This document shows positions 35,001-46,559 of a stretch of DNA of 64,000 bases, one piece after another. How positions within the stretch are numbered: the first letter of the stretch is position 1; every line of letters starts with the position of its first letter. Origin of the DNA: Cristatella mucedo (Eukaryota; Bryozoa; Phylactolaemata; Cristatellidae); contig WPIO01000033.1 in NCBI GenBank assembly GCA_009760855.2, positions 3,389,001 through 3,453,000 of the forward strand, read 5' to 3'. Under the pieces are notes generated by a model. The model did not search any database. It was not told the DNA's origin and saw only the letters and a list, made by a program, of their open reading frames with translations. The position numbers and the translations under genes were made by a program.

Positions 35001-38000
35001 CTAAACGATGATAAAACTAACTTACTAGTTATGGGCAAACCTAGTGTTATTCAGAAATTGGAAAGGCTGACTTTCAAAATTGGCTCTGCCAGCATATCTC
35101 CAGTTGCATCAGCTCGAAATCTAGGTGTCATATTCCAAAGCGACCTCTCGTTAGACGACCACATCAGCTCCACAGTCAAATCCGCCTATTTTCAGCTTCA
35201 TAACATTGCTAAAATTCGGGCTTGTTTAGATAAGGATACCACGTCCAAGTTGGTCCATGCATTCGTGACATCTCGTCTCGACTTCTGCAACTCACTGCTT
35301 ACTGGCCTACCAGCATGTGCGATCAGGCGATTGCAGCTGGTGCAAAACTCTGCAGCTAGGCTTGTCTGCCGTGAGTGCAATATTATTATTATTATTATTA
35401 TCATGTGGTGTGGAATGATGAACCACATCATCATTTTTGTGGTCATTCTTGTAGATGCTCTGGAGGCATGGGGCCATTGAACCGATCCGACTTCAAGCCT
35501 AGGTTAGCTAATTGCATGTGCTACCTGCACATGACAAGTGCAGGTAGCATCCTTTAGTGCAATCTCAATTTAGTAGCATTTTCTAGTACAAGTGTCATTC
35601 CAAATTGGTTTCATTCAATAGTCGGAACCAGTTCATTATGTGAGGTCGGGTCCATAGTGCCCAATTTGTGCTCGCCAGGGTGGCTATATAGTTTTGAAAG
35701 TAAGATATACTAGTTTCGAAGTGTGGTCCAAACTCACTTCTTAAGGCTTTTGTTTGGTTTAAGGAGTTTAAGGTGACGGCCTGCATAGTGCATGTCAAAG
35801 ATGTCGTGGTGAAGAGCAGAATCAGACTTCAGGAGCCTAGTAAGTATTATGGAAGTGATTCCATGATCAAGTATGTGGCCAGTAAAATTAACTTGCTGCC
35901 AACTGTGTAAGGGATGGCCAATTTATTTTAACAGAACTCTCAGGCAGGAGGCTATTATTATAATACTGCAGTAAACCCAGCTAAATTTGGACGAGTCTCT
36001 GGCCAAACAAGATTGTTTACCTGTTTCTGTTAGACAAAGAACAGTGGCGCATTCTTTGTTAGCCATGGCTTCTGTCACAATATTAAGCCAGGCCTTAAGC
36101 CAACGACTAGCAGATTTTTGCAATGCAGTGTAATAGCCTAAGGAACCATCTAGGTACTATTTTGGTTGTATTATCAATGCTGATGGCTCGTGCTGAGTCC
36201 TACTGTATAATATAAATACGCCATTTATTTTTTGTAGATGATTGCCATGGGCATCATCGGCGTCGGAACATGGTTCATGATTGAAAGGACATACGTGTCA
36301 GCAGTTTTGCAGAATGACGTGTACACGGCAGCTGCTCTCATTTTCTTGTTCTGCGGAGCTGTAGTATTTCTCGTGGGCTTTGTTGGATGCTTTGGCGCTT
36401 ACAGAGAAAATAGAATCATGCTAATATTTGTAAGTTGGCTAGTATGTGGTTGTCGTGCATTCCTGCTATGGCAAATTTTTGTCATGTTTTGCCTTAAGTC
36501 CCACGTTAAGCTGCAGTTTATAACTATGCATTTGCTTCATGCCTGTATCTGATATCGACTACTAACTTACCACTTCTATATTTGTAGTTTGCCATAGTTG
36601 CCGTAATCGTAGTCATTCTGCTCTGTGCGGCAGCTTTTACGGCAGTTGCATTTACTGGTGAGGTAAGCTTGCTGGCATATGATTTATATATTTATGTCGT
36701 GTTTCTGCTCGAAGTTGGGATCGGTCTGTATGTCGCAGTGTCCCAGTGCTTTAAAGAGAGTACAATGCATATGCTTATGAATCAATATGTGGATGTACAT
36801 AAGTCAGCAGTATAAGTCATAAGTCATTCACATATGCTACCAACAGGAACAGGAATGTGGAGAAGTGGCATTGAAGTAAAGAGAAGTTATATGTCAAAAG
36901 GTTGATTTGCTGAAGGTTTATTTGGTTGTAGTTTGGAATAGGTCTCATTCGGTTGCTCGATGGATGTCTAACCTGAGATTTATACCTGTACATGTATACA
37001 GAAGCAACTGTAATCAAGCTTTCTATTCGTTCATGCATGGTGCTGCGGATCTGTTGCCTGTAGCCTTGTATTCTGCTGGACCATTGACAAGAGCAGACCT
37101 TAGATTATGATCTACCCATTTCCGTGTAATGCAATGTATCTTTTATCTGTAACTCTACAAAGCCACAACGACTGGATGGGTGTTATGAAGGAGAGTTTTC
37201 TATAGTGCACTCTAAGCCTAAGCTGTTTTTTAGTACGCATTCGGTTACCAACAGACTTCATCTCATTCAACAAAGAGAAAATGAGAAGCATAGCTAAGTC
37301 AGATAGCAATTTAGGTAGTGAAATGTGCAGCTGTTAAGTTAAACTCATATCTATTACTTCTGACAGCACTGGAGAGCTGAAATATAGCAAGTGCTGTGTT
37401 TGCCGACTTGTGGTGTCACCTCTTAATTCAAAATCTTGCCATTTTAATGGCACTTTGGTGACTAAGTTAAAGCCAGAACGACCCTTAGAGCATAGAGTTA
37501 AAAGAAGGAGCCGTACTGCTACCCAAATAAAGTGCTCTATATTCCCAAATAAAGTGCTCTATAGAGGGCTACACACCCGAAATATTCATCGACCTAAAAC
37601 GGGAAAAATTCAGTTGAGCCAGCTTGTGAAGTTGAACCAATGACTCTGAACTAGATGCAGTCATCATACCAACTCATCTATATCGACCGATAGGGCCGGT
37701 CGAAAGATTAACCTTTGATGCTGAAAGATGAGATCATTGGTCCAGGAAACTAATGGCTGTGGAATGTTCTCGCCATGCGCCTACGGGTCCTTTTTATCTA
37801 AATAAATGTAGGTTCATTAATCTTTAATGAACTGAACCCATGTGCTAGCTGTTGTATTGTGCAACAATCACGGATTCCTTTGGTAGATTGATCAATGGGC
37901 ATGCAGCATCATGAGTTAAGTGTCGGAGTCTCTCAACCTTCTTATTCCTCGGCCCAAAATTGATGAGATCATTCTCGGCGATCGTATTCTGCTTTCTCAT

Positions 38001-41000
38001 CTCAATTTGTCGCACGTTTCAAATCTGAACCTGGCGGTCCATATGTAATTGAGGTTATGCAATAATAATAATAATAATAATAATACATATGATATAACAC
38101 CCTCAGAGAACTCAACCTCTTTCTAGGCACTTTGCATTTACTACAAAGGAAGCACGGTCGAATAGTTAGTGGATCTGAGTAGTGCTCTGGAATGCCATTA
38201 AAGGTCACAGGGTCATCGAATTTGTGAATAGCCAAGTAACATTTCTAGTGAATAAGGCGAAACAAATTACTTAGGCTCCTCTTCACGTGGCCATCATACT
38301 GGCTGAGTGCCACCTACTGGCTGCAAGCATGCCTTAGAGTTTTGGCATAGCTGCTAGGTCACTAGGCCTAATAGTCACACAGCTGAACTTGGCACCGTCT
38401 CTGCCCCCCCCCCCGATATTCAAGATTTCTCGTTTTTGTATATTGTACTGCATACATCAGCACATGGCCTTGTTGGAGTATACCAGATCAAACACTTGGC
38501 TGTGATAACACTTCAACCAGACTACCTCTACCAGACAATGCCAAATTAAGAATAATTATAATATGTTGTATAGCACCCTAAGAGAAGCAAATCTATCCAG
38601 ATGCTTTTAAACTTGCTGAAAGAGAAGAATTAACCAAGAAAATGATAATAATCGAGGCATCATGCTTAGACAACCATACAAAAGCATACGAGAAAGCATT
38701 CACGGCTATTGTTAGAATTTCTCTTGTTTAGTAACATGCACTAGATCATACACAGGTAAGCACTCAAAGCACTCAGGAAAAAGTTCACTGGGTCACTATG
38801 CAAAAGCTTAGTGCCCTTGCCCTTATTCACAACATGCACAGTTTCAGAACACACGAGCACACACTAGAAATTCACTCACTGAGCAAATGCTGTCAGGAGC
38901 AGTGAGGTTTATAGCTTCAGTTTGAATGCCTTCAAATCAGATCATATGGTGTCAGTCGGTAGTGGATTTCAGGCTTTGGGAGCATTGTAATGGAAGGCAT
39001 GCTCACTAAGAGATTTAATGGCTCAATCAATCGACCCGAGTCAGAAAAGCAGGATATGGTGCCCCGAGAGGCATGATGTGAAACGAATTCAGATAAGTAG
39101 GCCGGAGCATCAACTGTAAGCATGTTAGTGTACATGCAGGATCAGTTGTGAGTACTAAGTTGCTCAAGTCAGGTCGTAATGTCGCAAATGTGTGGACCAA
39201 CATGCATATTCTTATCCAAGATTGTGTCCTTATCCAAGGTAGCCCGAATTTGTGTACTGTTACACTGCTCATAGATACTGACTGTGGGGCTGATGTGGTC
39301 ATCTAGTGAATGGCTTTTGTGGAATAGGACATCCAAAATGCTTACACACTATGTGTGTTTGCGCGCACGCAGTGTGCTGTGCAGTGTGCTGTGCAGTGTG
39401 CTGTGCAGTGTGCTGTGCAGTGTGCGCTGCAGTGTCGCACGGTGTGTGTGTGTGTGTGTGTGTGTGCGTGCGTGCGTGTGCGGTGTATGCGTGCTGTGCA
39501 TGTGTGCATGTGCAAATGTGTAATTTTCCTATACAGTACATATGTAAGCACCTTATGTAAAACCTTGCAAATCCTGCGTTTTCGTGTGCCAAACCTTCAT
39601 GTTATGATGGTTATATCTGTACATATGCACATGTGCATTTGCTTATATATAGAGTGCATATGTAGTCACTTCTTGTAATCACTTGGCAAATCTTGCCTTT
39701 TCGTGTACCAAACCCTCATGTAATGATTGTTTATTACTCTGAATTTTTTTGTTATAAATTGCAATCTTTTTGTTTCAGGTCGACGACTTTATGAGAAATG
39801 CGATGTCAGACTCGCTTAGGTATCGTTATAAAAATAATACCCAGAACAATACTGTGAATCGCATAGTTACCGATGCTTGGGATAGGCTGCAGGTCAGGGT
39901 AAGTATCTGAGTTGCTGAAGGCCAAGTATGTGGACCAGCTGCTGGTCGTTTAGAATGAGGGCGTTGTGAAGGTTTTTTCCAAAAGGGTAGTGTGTTTAGG
40001 TAGTGATAGTGTCGATGCCGTTTTTTTGCAGTTGAACTGCTGTGCTGTCGATGACAAAGCATGGCCTGCCTATCAAGCATCGTCGTGGTATCAGTACCAA
40101 CTAAACAACGGTTATGGTATGAGTTGGGTGTGCAATGAACTTGTAGTCTCTCTGGCTGCCTAATTAAATTTCTGCGCCGCCAAGAGCTACCATCTCTTTG
40201 TAGAAATGGCAAGCATACCTCTGGTGCCAGAGTCATGCTGCAAGCGTGCAACATATGACTGGGACTATATTTTAAACCAGCAAGCATGCCAGTTTACTCA
40301 GGGAGGCCCACCGATGACTCTGATTGGCTCACCCAATGCATTTTTGAATTATGTGGTAAGTATTCACATTTTACCTGCATTGTATTAGTTAACATTCGAT
40401 ATATAGTATAATTCTCTGGAAGAAATACACTACTATCCGAATGTTTCTATGTACCGATTACCTGTTCATTATTTCAATTAAAATGCTCAAGATTTAGCAC
40501 GTATCTCACTCGGTAGAAGTTTTAATATGAGGAAAAGCTAGCAAATATATAATGGCATGTAATTTTTTGGGTACAATCAATAGCTAGTCGAGGTACCACG
40601 ATTTTTAATTACTCCTCACTATCCCGTCAGCATTGACTCCACAAACTTCCTGTACTTTTCTCGAGAAATTGATTCCGGCAATCCTTAAAAGCCGTAAAGA
40701 ACTCATCGGGTTTCGTGCTCGAGAGAGCTAGATTCGTTTCGTCGAGTTTGGTAGCTTCTCTTCCCCTTAATTATTTGGGCTAAGTAAAGAAGTCACACAA
40801 GCTAGTTTTTGGGGTAGTAGTGTGATGTAATGTATCTCCGTCGGTAACTCCACAAAGACGGTGTGGGTATTGCACAGGAGAGTTTTGTATAGTGCACTCA
40901 CTGCCAAAGCTGCTTTCGGTACGCATTCGGTAGTCAACAGACTTCGTCTCTCGTCACAAAGAGAAAGTGGGAAGCATAGCAGAGTCAGGAGAGCAGGTGA

Positions 41001-44000
41001 GGTAATGAGTAACAAGGAAATAGCAGCTCAGGACGGCTGGAAAGGATGAGCCACAGTTGGAAGCAGGAGAGTAGTTGTCGTTGCGTAAGAATCGTGGAAG
41101 TGAGTTCCACGGTCCAGTACTTGCAGCGCTAAAGCTTCTGGTAACAACAATAATAATGTAATAATAATGCAGTTGATATAGAGCCCTTCGAGAATCCTAT
41201 CTCTTTCTAGGCACTTTACAGTTGCTGTAAAGGAAGCACGGTGAGTGGTAGCATGCTCAGTAAACAACAAGAATAACATGGTTAGGGTGTGACATGCACA
41301 GGGTCAGCATGCCAGTTTGGTTCGTGGCAGCATGCACAGTGTCAGCATGCACAAGCACATAAAGGTCTAATCACAGGGACCCACTAAATGCTGTGATAAA
41401 TAGGTGCGTTTTTAATTTCTTATTAAATGTGGTCAAGTCAGGGGGTGTCGTGTCGCAAGTCGGGAGTGAGTTCCAGGGTTTGGAAGCATACGAACTAAAT
41501 GCACGGTCTCCAAAGATTTGAGGTTTGTACGAGGTATAGGATCGATTAGATTCCGAAAAGCAAGTGGTGTACGATGCTTAGCCTGGCGGAGCAGTAGATC
41601 TGATTGGTAGGCTGGAGCCAAAGAATGAAGGGACCTAATTGTGAGTGACAAAACCTTGAAGTGGTAGTATCACTTCGAAGACAAAAGCATCCTATAATCC
41701 GAGACCTGTGGTATTTCTATTGCAGTACACCACAACTAAAATGTTAACACAATAAGAATAATTACAATAATAATGTCAAGACACGTGTATAGCACCATCG
41801 TCTACACGCTTTACATACGCTTTATGTGAATGTGGTTACTGATAGCACACACAGCGTCAGCACACTTATGCTCACAAAGGCCAATTCACACGGACCCGGC
41901 AAATGCAGCTGCGGAGCAAATGAACTTTAGCTTTTTGCTTAAATATCGTTAAGTCAGGGGATGTTTTGACGTCAGTAGGGAGTGAGTTCTAGGTTTGGGA
42001 AGCATACGAACTAAAGGCACGGTCTCCAAAGGATTTGGTACTGATTAGAGGCGCAGCTAAACGATTGAGTAAGAAGAGCAGGTGGTACGATGATGAGCCT
42101 GATTGGGGAGTAGTTCCGATAGTCAGGCTGGAGCAAGAGATAGAAAATACCTAAAAGCAAGTGAAAAACCTTAAAGTCGATACTCTGTTTAATTGGGAGT
42201 CAGTGCAGGTCGGCGAGAAGTAGTGCAGTGTGGCAACTGTGCAGCTCACAACAGACAAGCCTGGCTGCTAGTTTTCGCACCGACTGTAAGCACCTTACTG
42301 ATTTCCTGAAGACCTGAAAATAGTGAGTCACAAAAGTCGAGACGGCATGTAAGAAATGCATGGAGCTACTTGGAAATGGTATCCGTATAAGGCAGGTCCG
42401 AAGTTTTGCCATTTTACTTAGCTGAAAGTAGGCATGTAATATAAAAAATGTATCACCTGCTAGTGGTGTTATGTGTCTAATCGAAGGGGATGTTGAATAA
42501 AACCACGAATGTTCAGCCCAAGCGCTTACTTATCTTCTTAACTGGTTATTGCCTTATAAATGCTCGATTGTCCACTCATCACTTACTGTAGTGCTACTAT
42601 AGTCGGAATTGCTATGTTATACTAGTTATAATGGTGATTAGGCATCATCGTGACTGCAGTAACTCGATATTATATTAATGCTTATGCGATATTTGTATAC
42701 ATGTGCAGATTCTCCATTTACTTGTGACACAGGCGGTTTCAAACCTCTATCCTATTTTAGTTGCATTTTCCCTATCATTCGTATCTGCATGCTGCCATTG
42801 CTTTGGTGCATGACTAGCTTCAAGAGCTCTGTAAGCTGCTCTGAAGAAACAGGTTTACGAGCTAATCTTTAAGGCCCACAAGTTGTTCGGGTACCAAGCA
42901 AGGGTCGCTAATTAAGTCCAGAGCACCCATTACGGTTACACAAAATTGTCTAATCAAGCATTTTTAGTTTGACATCGCTTCTAATCCTTGACTTTTAGAA
43001 AGTTGCTAGGTGCGCTGGAGCCTTACCTGTTGAACTATAACAATATTCTCAACTTATATGAAGCCAAGTTTGCTGCTTGATTGGATGCCTATGAAAGCAT
43101 TCAGCAGCATGGTACCATGCTCATAGCTTTTGCTTTTGCCGTGCCTTCAAATATTTTATCAGGACATATTTTGTCACTTATTGCTATCGGTCATTGTTGT
43201 TGCTAAGCACGTCACTACCAGCGGCCTTAACAGCACACGATTTTGGCCTTTTTTAGGATGCCTAAAGAAAATTATAGCCCTGTTTTTACATTTAAGTAGT
43301 TGGTCTACATTATTATTATTCGAGGAAAGAGAGCTACGGAATGTAACTGTTATTTTGCTGTGCACGTTTTCTCAGCTTTAAACTGGGATGTGGCCGCTTA
43401 TCGTCAGCATAAATATGTTGTATGCCGTTTGATTTGAGGCAGCAAATTATCTTGCCGAGAGGTGCCTTCCTGAAAGCTACGATATCAGCATTGAATCAAT
43501 GAATTCGAGCTTGGTTTGCCCGAACTTAGCATGGAAGGGCCATCGATATAATGCAATTGTTAGGTCAAGGTTAGTGGTTAAAGAGAACTTGTGCATCTGA
43601 ACCTACCCTTTCATGATGGGTCACACAGAAGTTGCTGATTTAAATGCACCTGGAACTGCTTTGCTTAGGCCCAGCTACTCCAGTTGTGTAGATCTAATCC
43701 CGTGCTAATCCAATTTTTCTTCGAAGCTGGTCTACCTCATAGGCAGTCGTTACCACGCTTCATATACTGTATATGCAAATACATGCCAGAGGAAACCCAA
43801 GAACTAGTTAAACCCTTGAGTCACCCACTAATTGCATTGAGGCACTGAATTATTTTTTGAAACTGCTAACAGAGGAGCTATTCCCGATTGAAGAAAAGCA
43901 TACTTACCTATATGTTTATTACGAATGTGTTCCATTGCAAACATGCTTATGAGACACCTTAAGTACATAGGCATATACTCGATTATGTGGTCCCCTTGGC

Positions 44001-44573
44001 ACTGTTGCTGCTGCTGTGTTTGCTGTACAGCTAATAGTTTATTTGGCTTGTTCATTTCAATTCCTCCAGGGCTGCTACACGGCTGGTCGGGCAGCTATTC
44101 TGCAAGTAATATGGATTGTCTTCGTTATCGGCTTCGTCGTTGCACTTGCTAACGTGAGTATTTTCACTGTTAAGCTTGTAAGAGGGACTCGACATGGCCT
44201 GTGCTATGTTAGCACAATTAAAGTCACTATTTTTATGGTATTATTAGCAATATAAAAACTTCAAATAGTTTTTGCTGCTGTCAGTATGAGCTTAATATGT
44301 CGTTAGCCTTCTTACTGGCTTCATCAGTCTATTGAAGCTCGCGAGTGCTTGTTGTATATGCCGTCTTTTGTTTTCGTAATGCATGGTGTATTGTCGGCAA
44401 GAATTTCAGCTGTGCTGGCATGCCTCACTTAGTGTTATAGTCATGGTACACCAGAAAGGCTTATTTATGCTTCGTATTTAATTTTTTTGTAGATTGTAGC
44501 GCTGGTTGGATCAATAATCATGATACGTCGGATTCGTAAACGGGAGAAGCTTGAGGAAGCGGTACCCAAGTGA
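29013..44573 (+). CDS. Tetraspanin (8 exons, 290 aa)
   Basis: Exons: 29013-29096, 36238-36429, 36588-36662, 39779-39898, 40032-40116, 40204-40355, 44070-44153, 44493-44573. The sum is 873 nt, 290 codons plus TGA, with GT-AG introns. Tetraspanins are four-pass membrane organisers of the plasma membrane and endosomes. Visible: Lys/Arg-rich N terminus; TM1 about 18-42; short EC1; TM2 about 59-80 ending in the family GCFGAYREN motif (78-86); TM3 about 88-113; large loop with sequons at Asn136 and Asn140, WDRLQ (151-155), Cys160-Cys161, PESCC (194-198), Cys214 and GC (237-238); TM4 about 245-274; basic, Glu-rich tail ending VPK. The six loop cysteines are the common tetraspanin set. The usual CCG is CCA here. 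Which tetraspanin subgroup it belongs to cannot be decided by eye. The 5' UTR and promoter were not identified. Confidence 0.92.
29240..33289. other. Tetraspanin intron 1, left part, mostly unassigned
   Basis: No exon or recognised repeat. Frames at 31453-31733 and 30601-30807 are open on both strands and look like chance. Confidence 0.45.
33290..33665 (+). mobile_element. LINE-B 3' copy (tetraspanin intron 1)
   Basis: Codons for SSAGPRLWNSLPRFLRNDNY, HATHYLNWSPDSVMLPTFSL and TESRLGCE match LINE-B. The open frame starts upstream at 33112 but is LINE-like only from about 33290. 5' truncated. Confidence 0.78.
33860..34525 (+). pseudogene. Tc1/mariner-like transposase relic in tetraspanin intron 1
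   Basis: Successive frames give DDWSQIVWTHDSK (first catalytic Asp region), then a stretch from YHPDCFQPMGIFGG through SSDVGVLHCI to LVDQHVYIDL, a decayed QQ...-T-Q-S-T block, and SWPSHLLDLNPI, in Tc1 order. Several stops and frameshifts are present, so it is inactive. Terminal inverted repeats were not found. Confidence 0.75.
34690..35400 (+). mobile_element. LINE-A reverse transcriptase fragment (tetraspanin intron 1)
   Basis: VLLDLSAAFD (motif A) is followed after an internal deletion by VFADDTQLY (motif C, catalytic pair intact). Next come [39 protein letters not shown] and [13 protein letters not shown]. It breaks into an (ATT)n run at about 35380. The longest LINE-A frame in the window, but missing both ends. 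Confidence 0.82.
35520..35548. repeat. Perfect 11-bp inverted repeat (hairpin)
   Basis: GCTACCTGCAC, a 7-base loop, then GTGCAGGTAGC, in tetraspanin intron 1. The stem is perfect. No T-run follows, and no function is evident. Confidence 0.85.
36238..36429 (+). CDS. Tetraspanin exon 2
   Basis: Residues 29-92: rest of TM1 (IIGVGTWFM), EC1, TM2 and the GCFGAYREN intracellular-loop signature. The acceptor is TTTTTTGTAG and the donor GTAAGT, both phase 0. This is the clearest single exon of the gene. Confidence 0.93.
36588..36662 (+). CDS. Tetraspanin exon 3
   Basis: Residues 93-117, almost all TM3 (AIVAVIVVILLCAAAFTAVAF). The acceptor is TTTGTAG and the donor GAG|GTAAGC, phase 0. A 158-bp intron separates it from exon 2. 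Confidence 0.9.
37125..37330 (-). mobile_element. LINE-B 3' fragment (tetraspanin intron 3)
   Basis: GCAATGTATCTTTTATCTG, CACTCTAAGCCTAAGCTG and CAACAAAGAGAAAATGAGAAGC correspond to the LINE-B end. Confidence 0.65.
37519..37565. repeat. Short 24-bp direct duplication
   Basis: CCCAAATAAAGTGCTCTATA occurs twice in a row in tetraspanin intron 3. Confidence 0.85.
38060..38235 (-). mobile_element. LINE-A 3' tail (tetraspanin intron 3)
   Basis: (AAT)n, then CCTCAGAGAACTCAACCTC, TTTCTAGGCACTTTGCATT and AAAGGAAGCACGGTCGAATAG. Confidence 0.7.
38555..39320 (-). mobile_element. LINE-C copy (tetraspanin intron 3)
   Basis: TTGTATAGCACCCTAAGAGAAG marks the tail. The right end (GACTGTGGGGCTGATGTGG, TCATCTAGTGAATGGC) matches the DHIS region of other copies in complement. 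Confidence 0.65.
39359..39515. repeat. 12-bp minisatellite passing into (TG)n
   Basis: About five copies of CAGTGTGCTGTG at 39370-39425, then a (TG)n/(TGCG)n tract to about 39515, in intron 3 of the tetraspanin gene. Confidence 0.88.
39779..39898 (+). CDS. Tetraspanin exon 4
   Basis: Residues 118-157, the first part of the large extracellular loop, with two N-glycosylation sequons (NNT twice) and WDRLQ. The GTAAGT donor after codon 157 was preferred to an earlier CAG|GTCAGG because it gives the normal four-residue spacing from WDRLQ to the Cys-Cys pair. Confidence 0.88.
40032..40116 (+). CDS. Tetraspanin exon 5
   Basis: The acceptor is TTTTTTTGCAG. The exon encodes residues 158-185 plus one base of Glu186, starting LNCCAVDD (Cys160-Cys161). 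The donor is TATG|GTATGA, the only phase-1 boundary in the gene, and it matches exon 6. Confidence 0.9.
40204..40355 (+). CDS. Tetraspanin exon 6
   Basis: Residues 186-236 including VPESCC (193-198) and Cys214. The acceptor is CTCTTTGTAG and the donor GTG|GTAAGT. The intron that follows is 3.7 kb and holds LINE-B and LINE-A copies. Confidence 0.92.
40823..41135 (-). mobile_element. LINE-B 3' fragment (tetraspanin intron 6)
   Basis: GATGTAATGTATCTCCGTCGG through GTGGAAGTGAGTTCCACGG. The left end is the normal LINE-B terminus. The right end abuts a LINE-A tail. Confidence 0.72.
41145..41670 (-). mobile_element. LINE-A 3' copy (tetraspanin intron 6)
   Basis: (AAT)-rich tail, CCTATCTCTTTCTAGGCAC, then minus-strand codons for TIRSLHSLAPAYQSDLL and LGTHSRL-type residues. 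Confidence 0.75.
41765..42425 (-). mobile_element. LINE-A-related copy (tetraspanin intron 6)
   Basis: The minus strand keeps FLHAVSTFVTHYFQVFRKSV and KLAARLVCCELHSCHTALLL. A second, more diverged subfamily than the neighbouring copy. Confidence 0.68.
42426..44069. other. Tetraspanin intron 6, right part, unassigned
   Basis: AT-rich intron sequence with no recognised repeat and no additional exon needed for the tetraspanin frame. Confidence 0.5.
44070..44153 (+). CDS. Tetraspanin exon 7
   Basis: Residues 237-264, starting with the loop-closing GC and running into TM4 (VIWIVFVIGFVVALAN). The acceptor is TTCCTCCAG and the donor GTGAGT, phase 0. Confidence 0.9.
44493..44573 (+). CDS. Tetraspanin exon 8 (terminal)
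   Basis: Residues 265-290: the end of TM4 (IVALVGSIIMI) and a short basic-acidic cytosolic tail ending VPK, then TGA 44571-44573. The acceptor is TTTTTTTGTAG. Confidence 0.9.
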   Translation: MVALVGSIIMIRRIRKREKLEEAVPK

Positions 44574-44690
44574 CCTGCCAGCTCTGTATCATCAAACGTG
44601 TTATTTGGATCCACGTGTCTGCACTATTCCTTTTCTTTGTTCTACGACCTGCCTGCTTTGTCTCGATTCTTTTATCCCTTTTGCATAGGC

Positions 44691-44733
44691 AGAGAAGAGA
44701 GAGAGAGAAGAGAGAGAGAGAGGAAAGGCAGCA
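44691..44733 (+). repeat. (GA)n tract in tetraspanin 3' UTR
   Basis: An imperfect run of GA/GAA units about 120 bp after the stop codon. It would be a purine-rich stretch in the mRNA. Confidence 0.8.
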
Positions 44734-45051
44734 GACCACTGACAAAACATTCCGACTGTTTTTCCGAAAGCTACTTTAGTTTGAGGAAATGCCTGCTCGG
44801 TCGCAAGTTGACCTAGCGGTTTAGTGTACATTAAAACGTAAGCACAACGTTTGTATATTATTTGCAGAAGCTACGACATTCCTTATAGGCTTTCTTGGAA
44901 TGAGTGGGAGTTATGTCTCACTTGAAAGTTGCAAATGTTTGTCTAAGCTGTTGATTCTGGAGCCCGATCGATTTTTACCAGTTTTGCATGATAAATTTAG
45001 CATACTTGTATGACTGCCATACTACCTGCCTGTGACATGGGATTCATTTTG

Positions 45052-45057
45052 AATAAA
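45052..45057 (+). terminator. poly(A) signal of tetraspanin gene
   Basis: AATAAA about 480 bp after the tetraspanin stop, in a T-rich setting. The implied 3' UTR contains a GA-rich tract at 44691-44733. Plausible by position only. Confidence 0.5.
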
Positions 45058-45059
45058 AT

Positions 45060-46555
45060 ACATTCCATTTATATTCGCTGTGCCCAATTGTGGCGGTCAT
45101 ACCCAATTTTAGTAAAAACTGACCTGCCTGATATACGACTATTAGAGACATCTGTGCTATCAGTAGTAATTTCCTATATGCTTGATGACTTTATCAAGAA
45201 GTCTGCTTGTTCTGCTCCTGCATGAGCATCGTTAGAGCCAAGATTTTGTAACTGGTGCCAAGGACATATTACAGATACCATTAGCAGCACGATCACAGAT
45301 AAGTAACCCAGAATGACCAGCACCAGAACAGCAGTGCATCACATTAGCAGTTTGGACAATAGCTGGCTCCAGTGGCAAAAACCGGCAGATGAACGATCAC
45401 TTCATTCATCTCACCTTCAGTCAAGGGGCTAGGTTACCAGAAGTTAACCTGCACGTTACAGCTCCGCGTGCTCGTGTACGACCATAAATTCTATGACTAC
45501 CCAATCCTTGTAGTAGGTTTCCAGATTTCACAACACGAGGCCTCAGCCGTGGCCTGCACCTGTGATATTCTGATAACTTATTCGCCCCCCATACCTTCAA
45601 GATTGACCGTAGTAATTTTATTCCTACTGCTGTCTATTTGGATACTTAAGCTTCTGCTTCTTATTATTTCCAGCCTTACTAGTACTAGTCTGTTGGCTAT
45701 CGGTAGATTGCAACTCTCATATCTCCTGCCCCTCACATTTGCTTCAAAAGTCGTCAAATCAGCACCCAGAGCAATGGCATGTCCAACAAGCACCGCGAGT
45801 CAGTCATGTGCTCACCAGCTTAAGAGTATAGTCCCTGTAGCTACTGAGAGTAAGTAATATACCAACACTGTCTCGTAAGTTCATCCCAGCACAGCGTAGC
45901 GATTCGCATTCAATTAGGCGCTGCTCCTTAATGTATTCACTGAGTTCAGTAGCAGATTTCCCCGAATCCTCAGTTTTGGTAGAGCAAGCAGCCGATTCAG
46001 CTTGTAGGGACTATATTCCATGAACAGCGGTACGTCTTGTACACGTCGAGGTCGAAAGACATGCTTCCGATTCAATCATATAGTCACAAGCAATAAGGCT
46101 AGCTAGAGCAAGATGATGGCTAAGGCTCCTAAGATATTGTCTCGGGCTGCACGGCCGACCCGTGTATTCAGTATTTACCAAGGGTATAGTTTTGGTTCGG
46201 CTTATACTAGTTCTTGAGAGAACAGTCTCTATAGTGAGGACATCCAGCTCTATACGTCGTTTAAACATTTCACGTTAACTACATCTTGACTGCTTAAATG
46301 CCAACTACGACTTCTTGGCTCAAAAATTGAACTAATGTTATGAGTTAATAGGTTGTGCATTTGAGTCAACTCTCTTAAGAACTTCAAGGCGATTTAAATC
46401 AACCCCATTCTCATAGAAAAAGCTTCTAGTTTAAGCTAGGATTAGGATCAAGATACTTTCAATCGACCTTGCAATAGTGAGGCAATACATCGTCTGCTAT
46501 TTGATTGGATCTCTAGACTAGACTATCTATCTATCTCAAGACTATCTCTTGACTA
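45060..46555. other. Intergenic, unassigned
   Basis: The plus strand is open at 45468-45857 (129 codons, hydrophobic centre) and the minus strand at 45578-45793 and 46011-46268. No family is recognised. Possibly an old element. Confidence 0.35.
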
Positions 46556-46559
46556 GACT

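Noticed and set aside
39284-39678. Several overlapping frames of 69-107 codons on both strands, Cys/Val- or His/Thr-rich
   Set aside because: They are translations of a TG/CA microsatellite and minisatellite.
45468-45857. 129-codon frame with a hydrophobic segment
   Set aside because: No recognised motif, no splice context, and open frames on the opposite strand in the same place.
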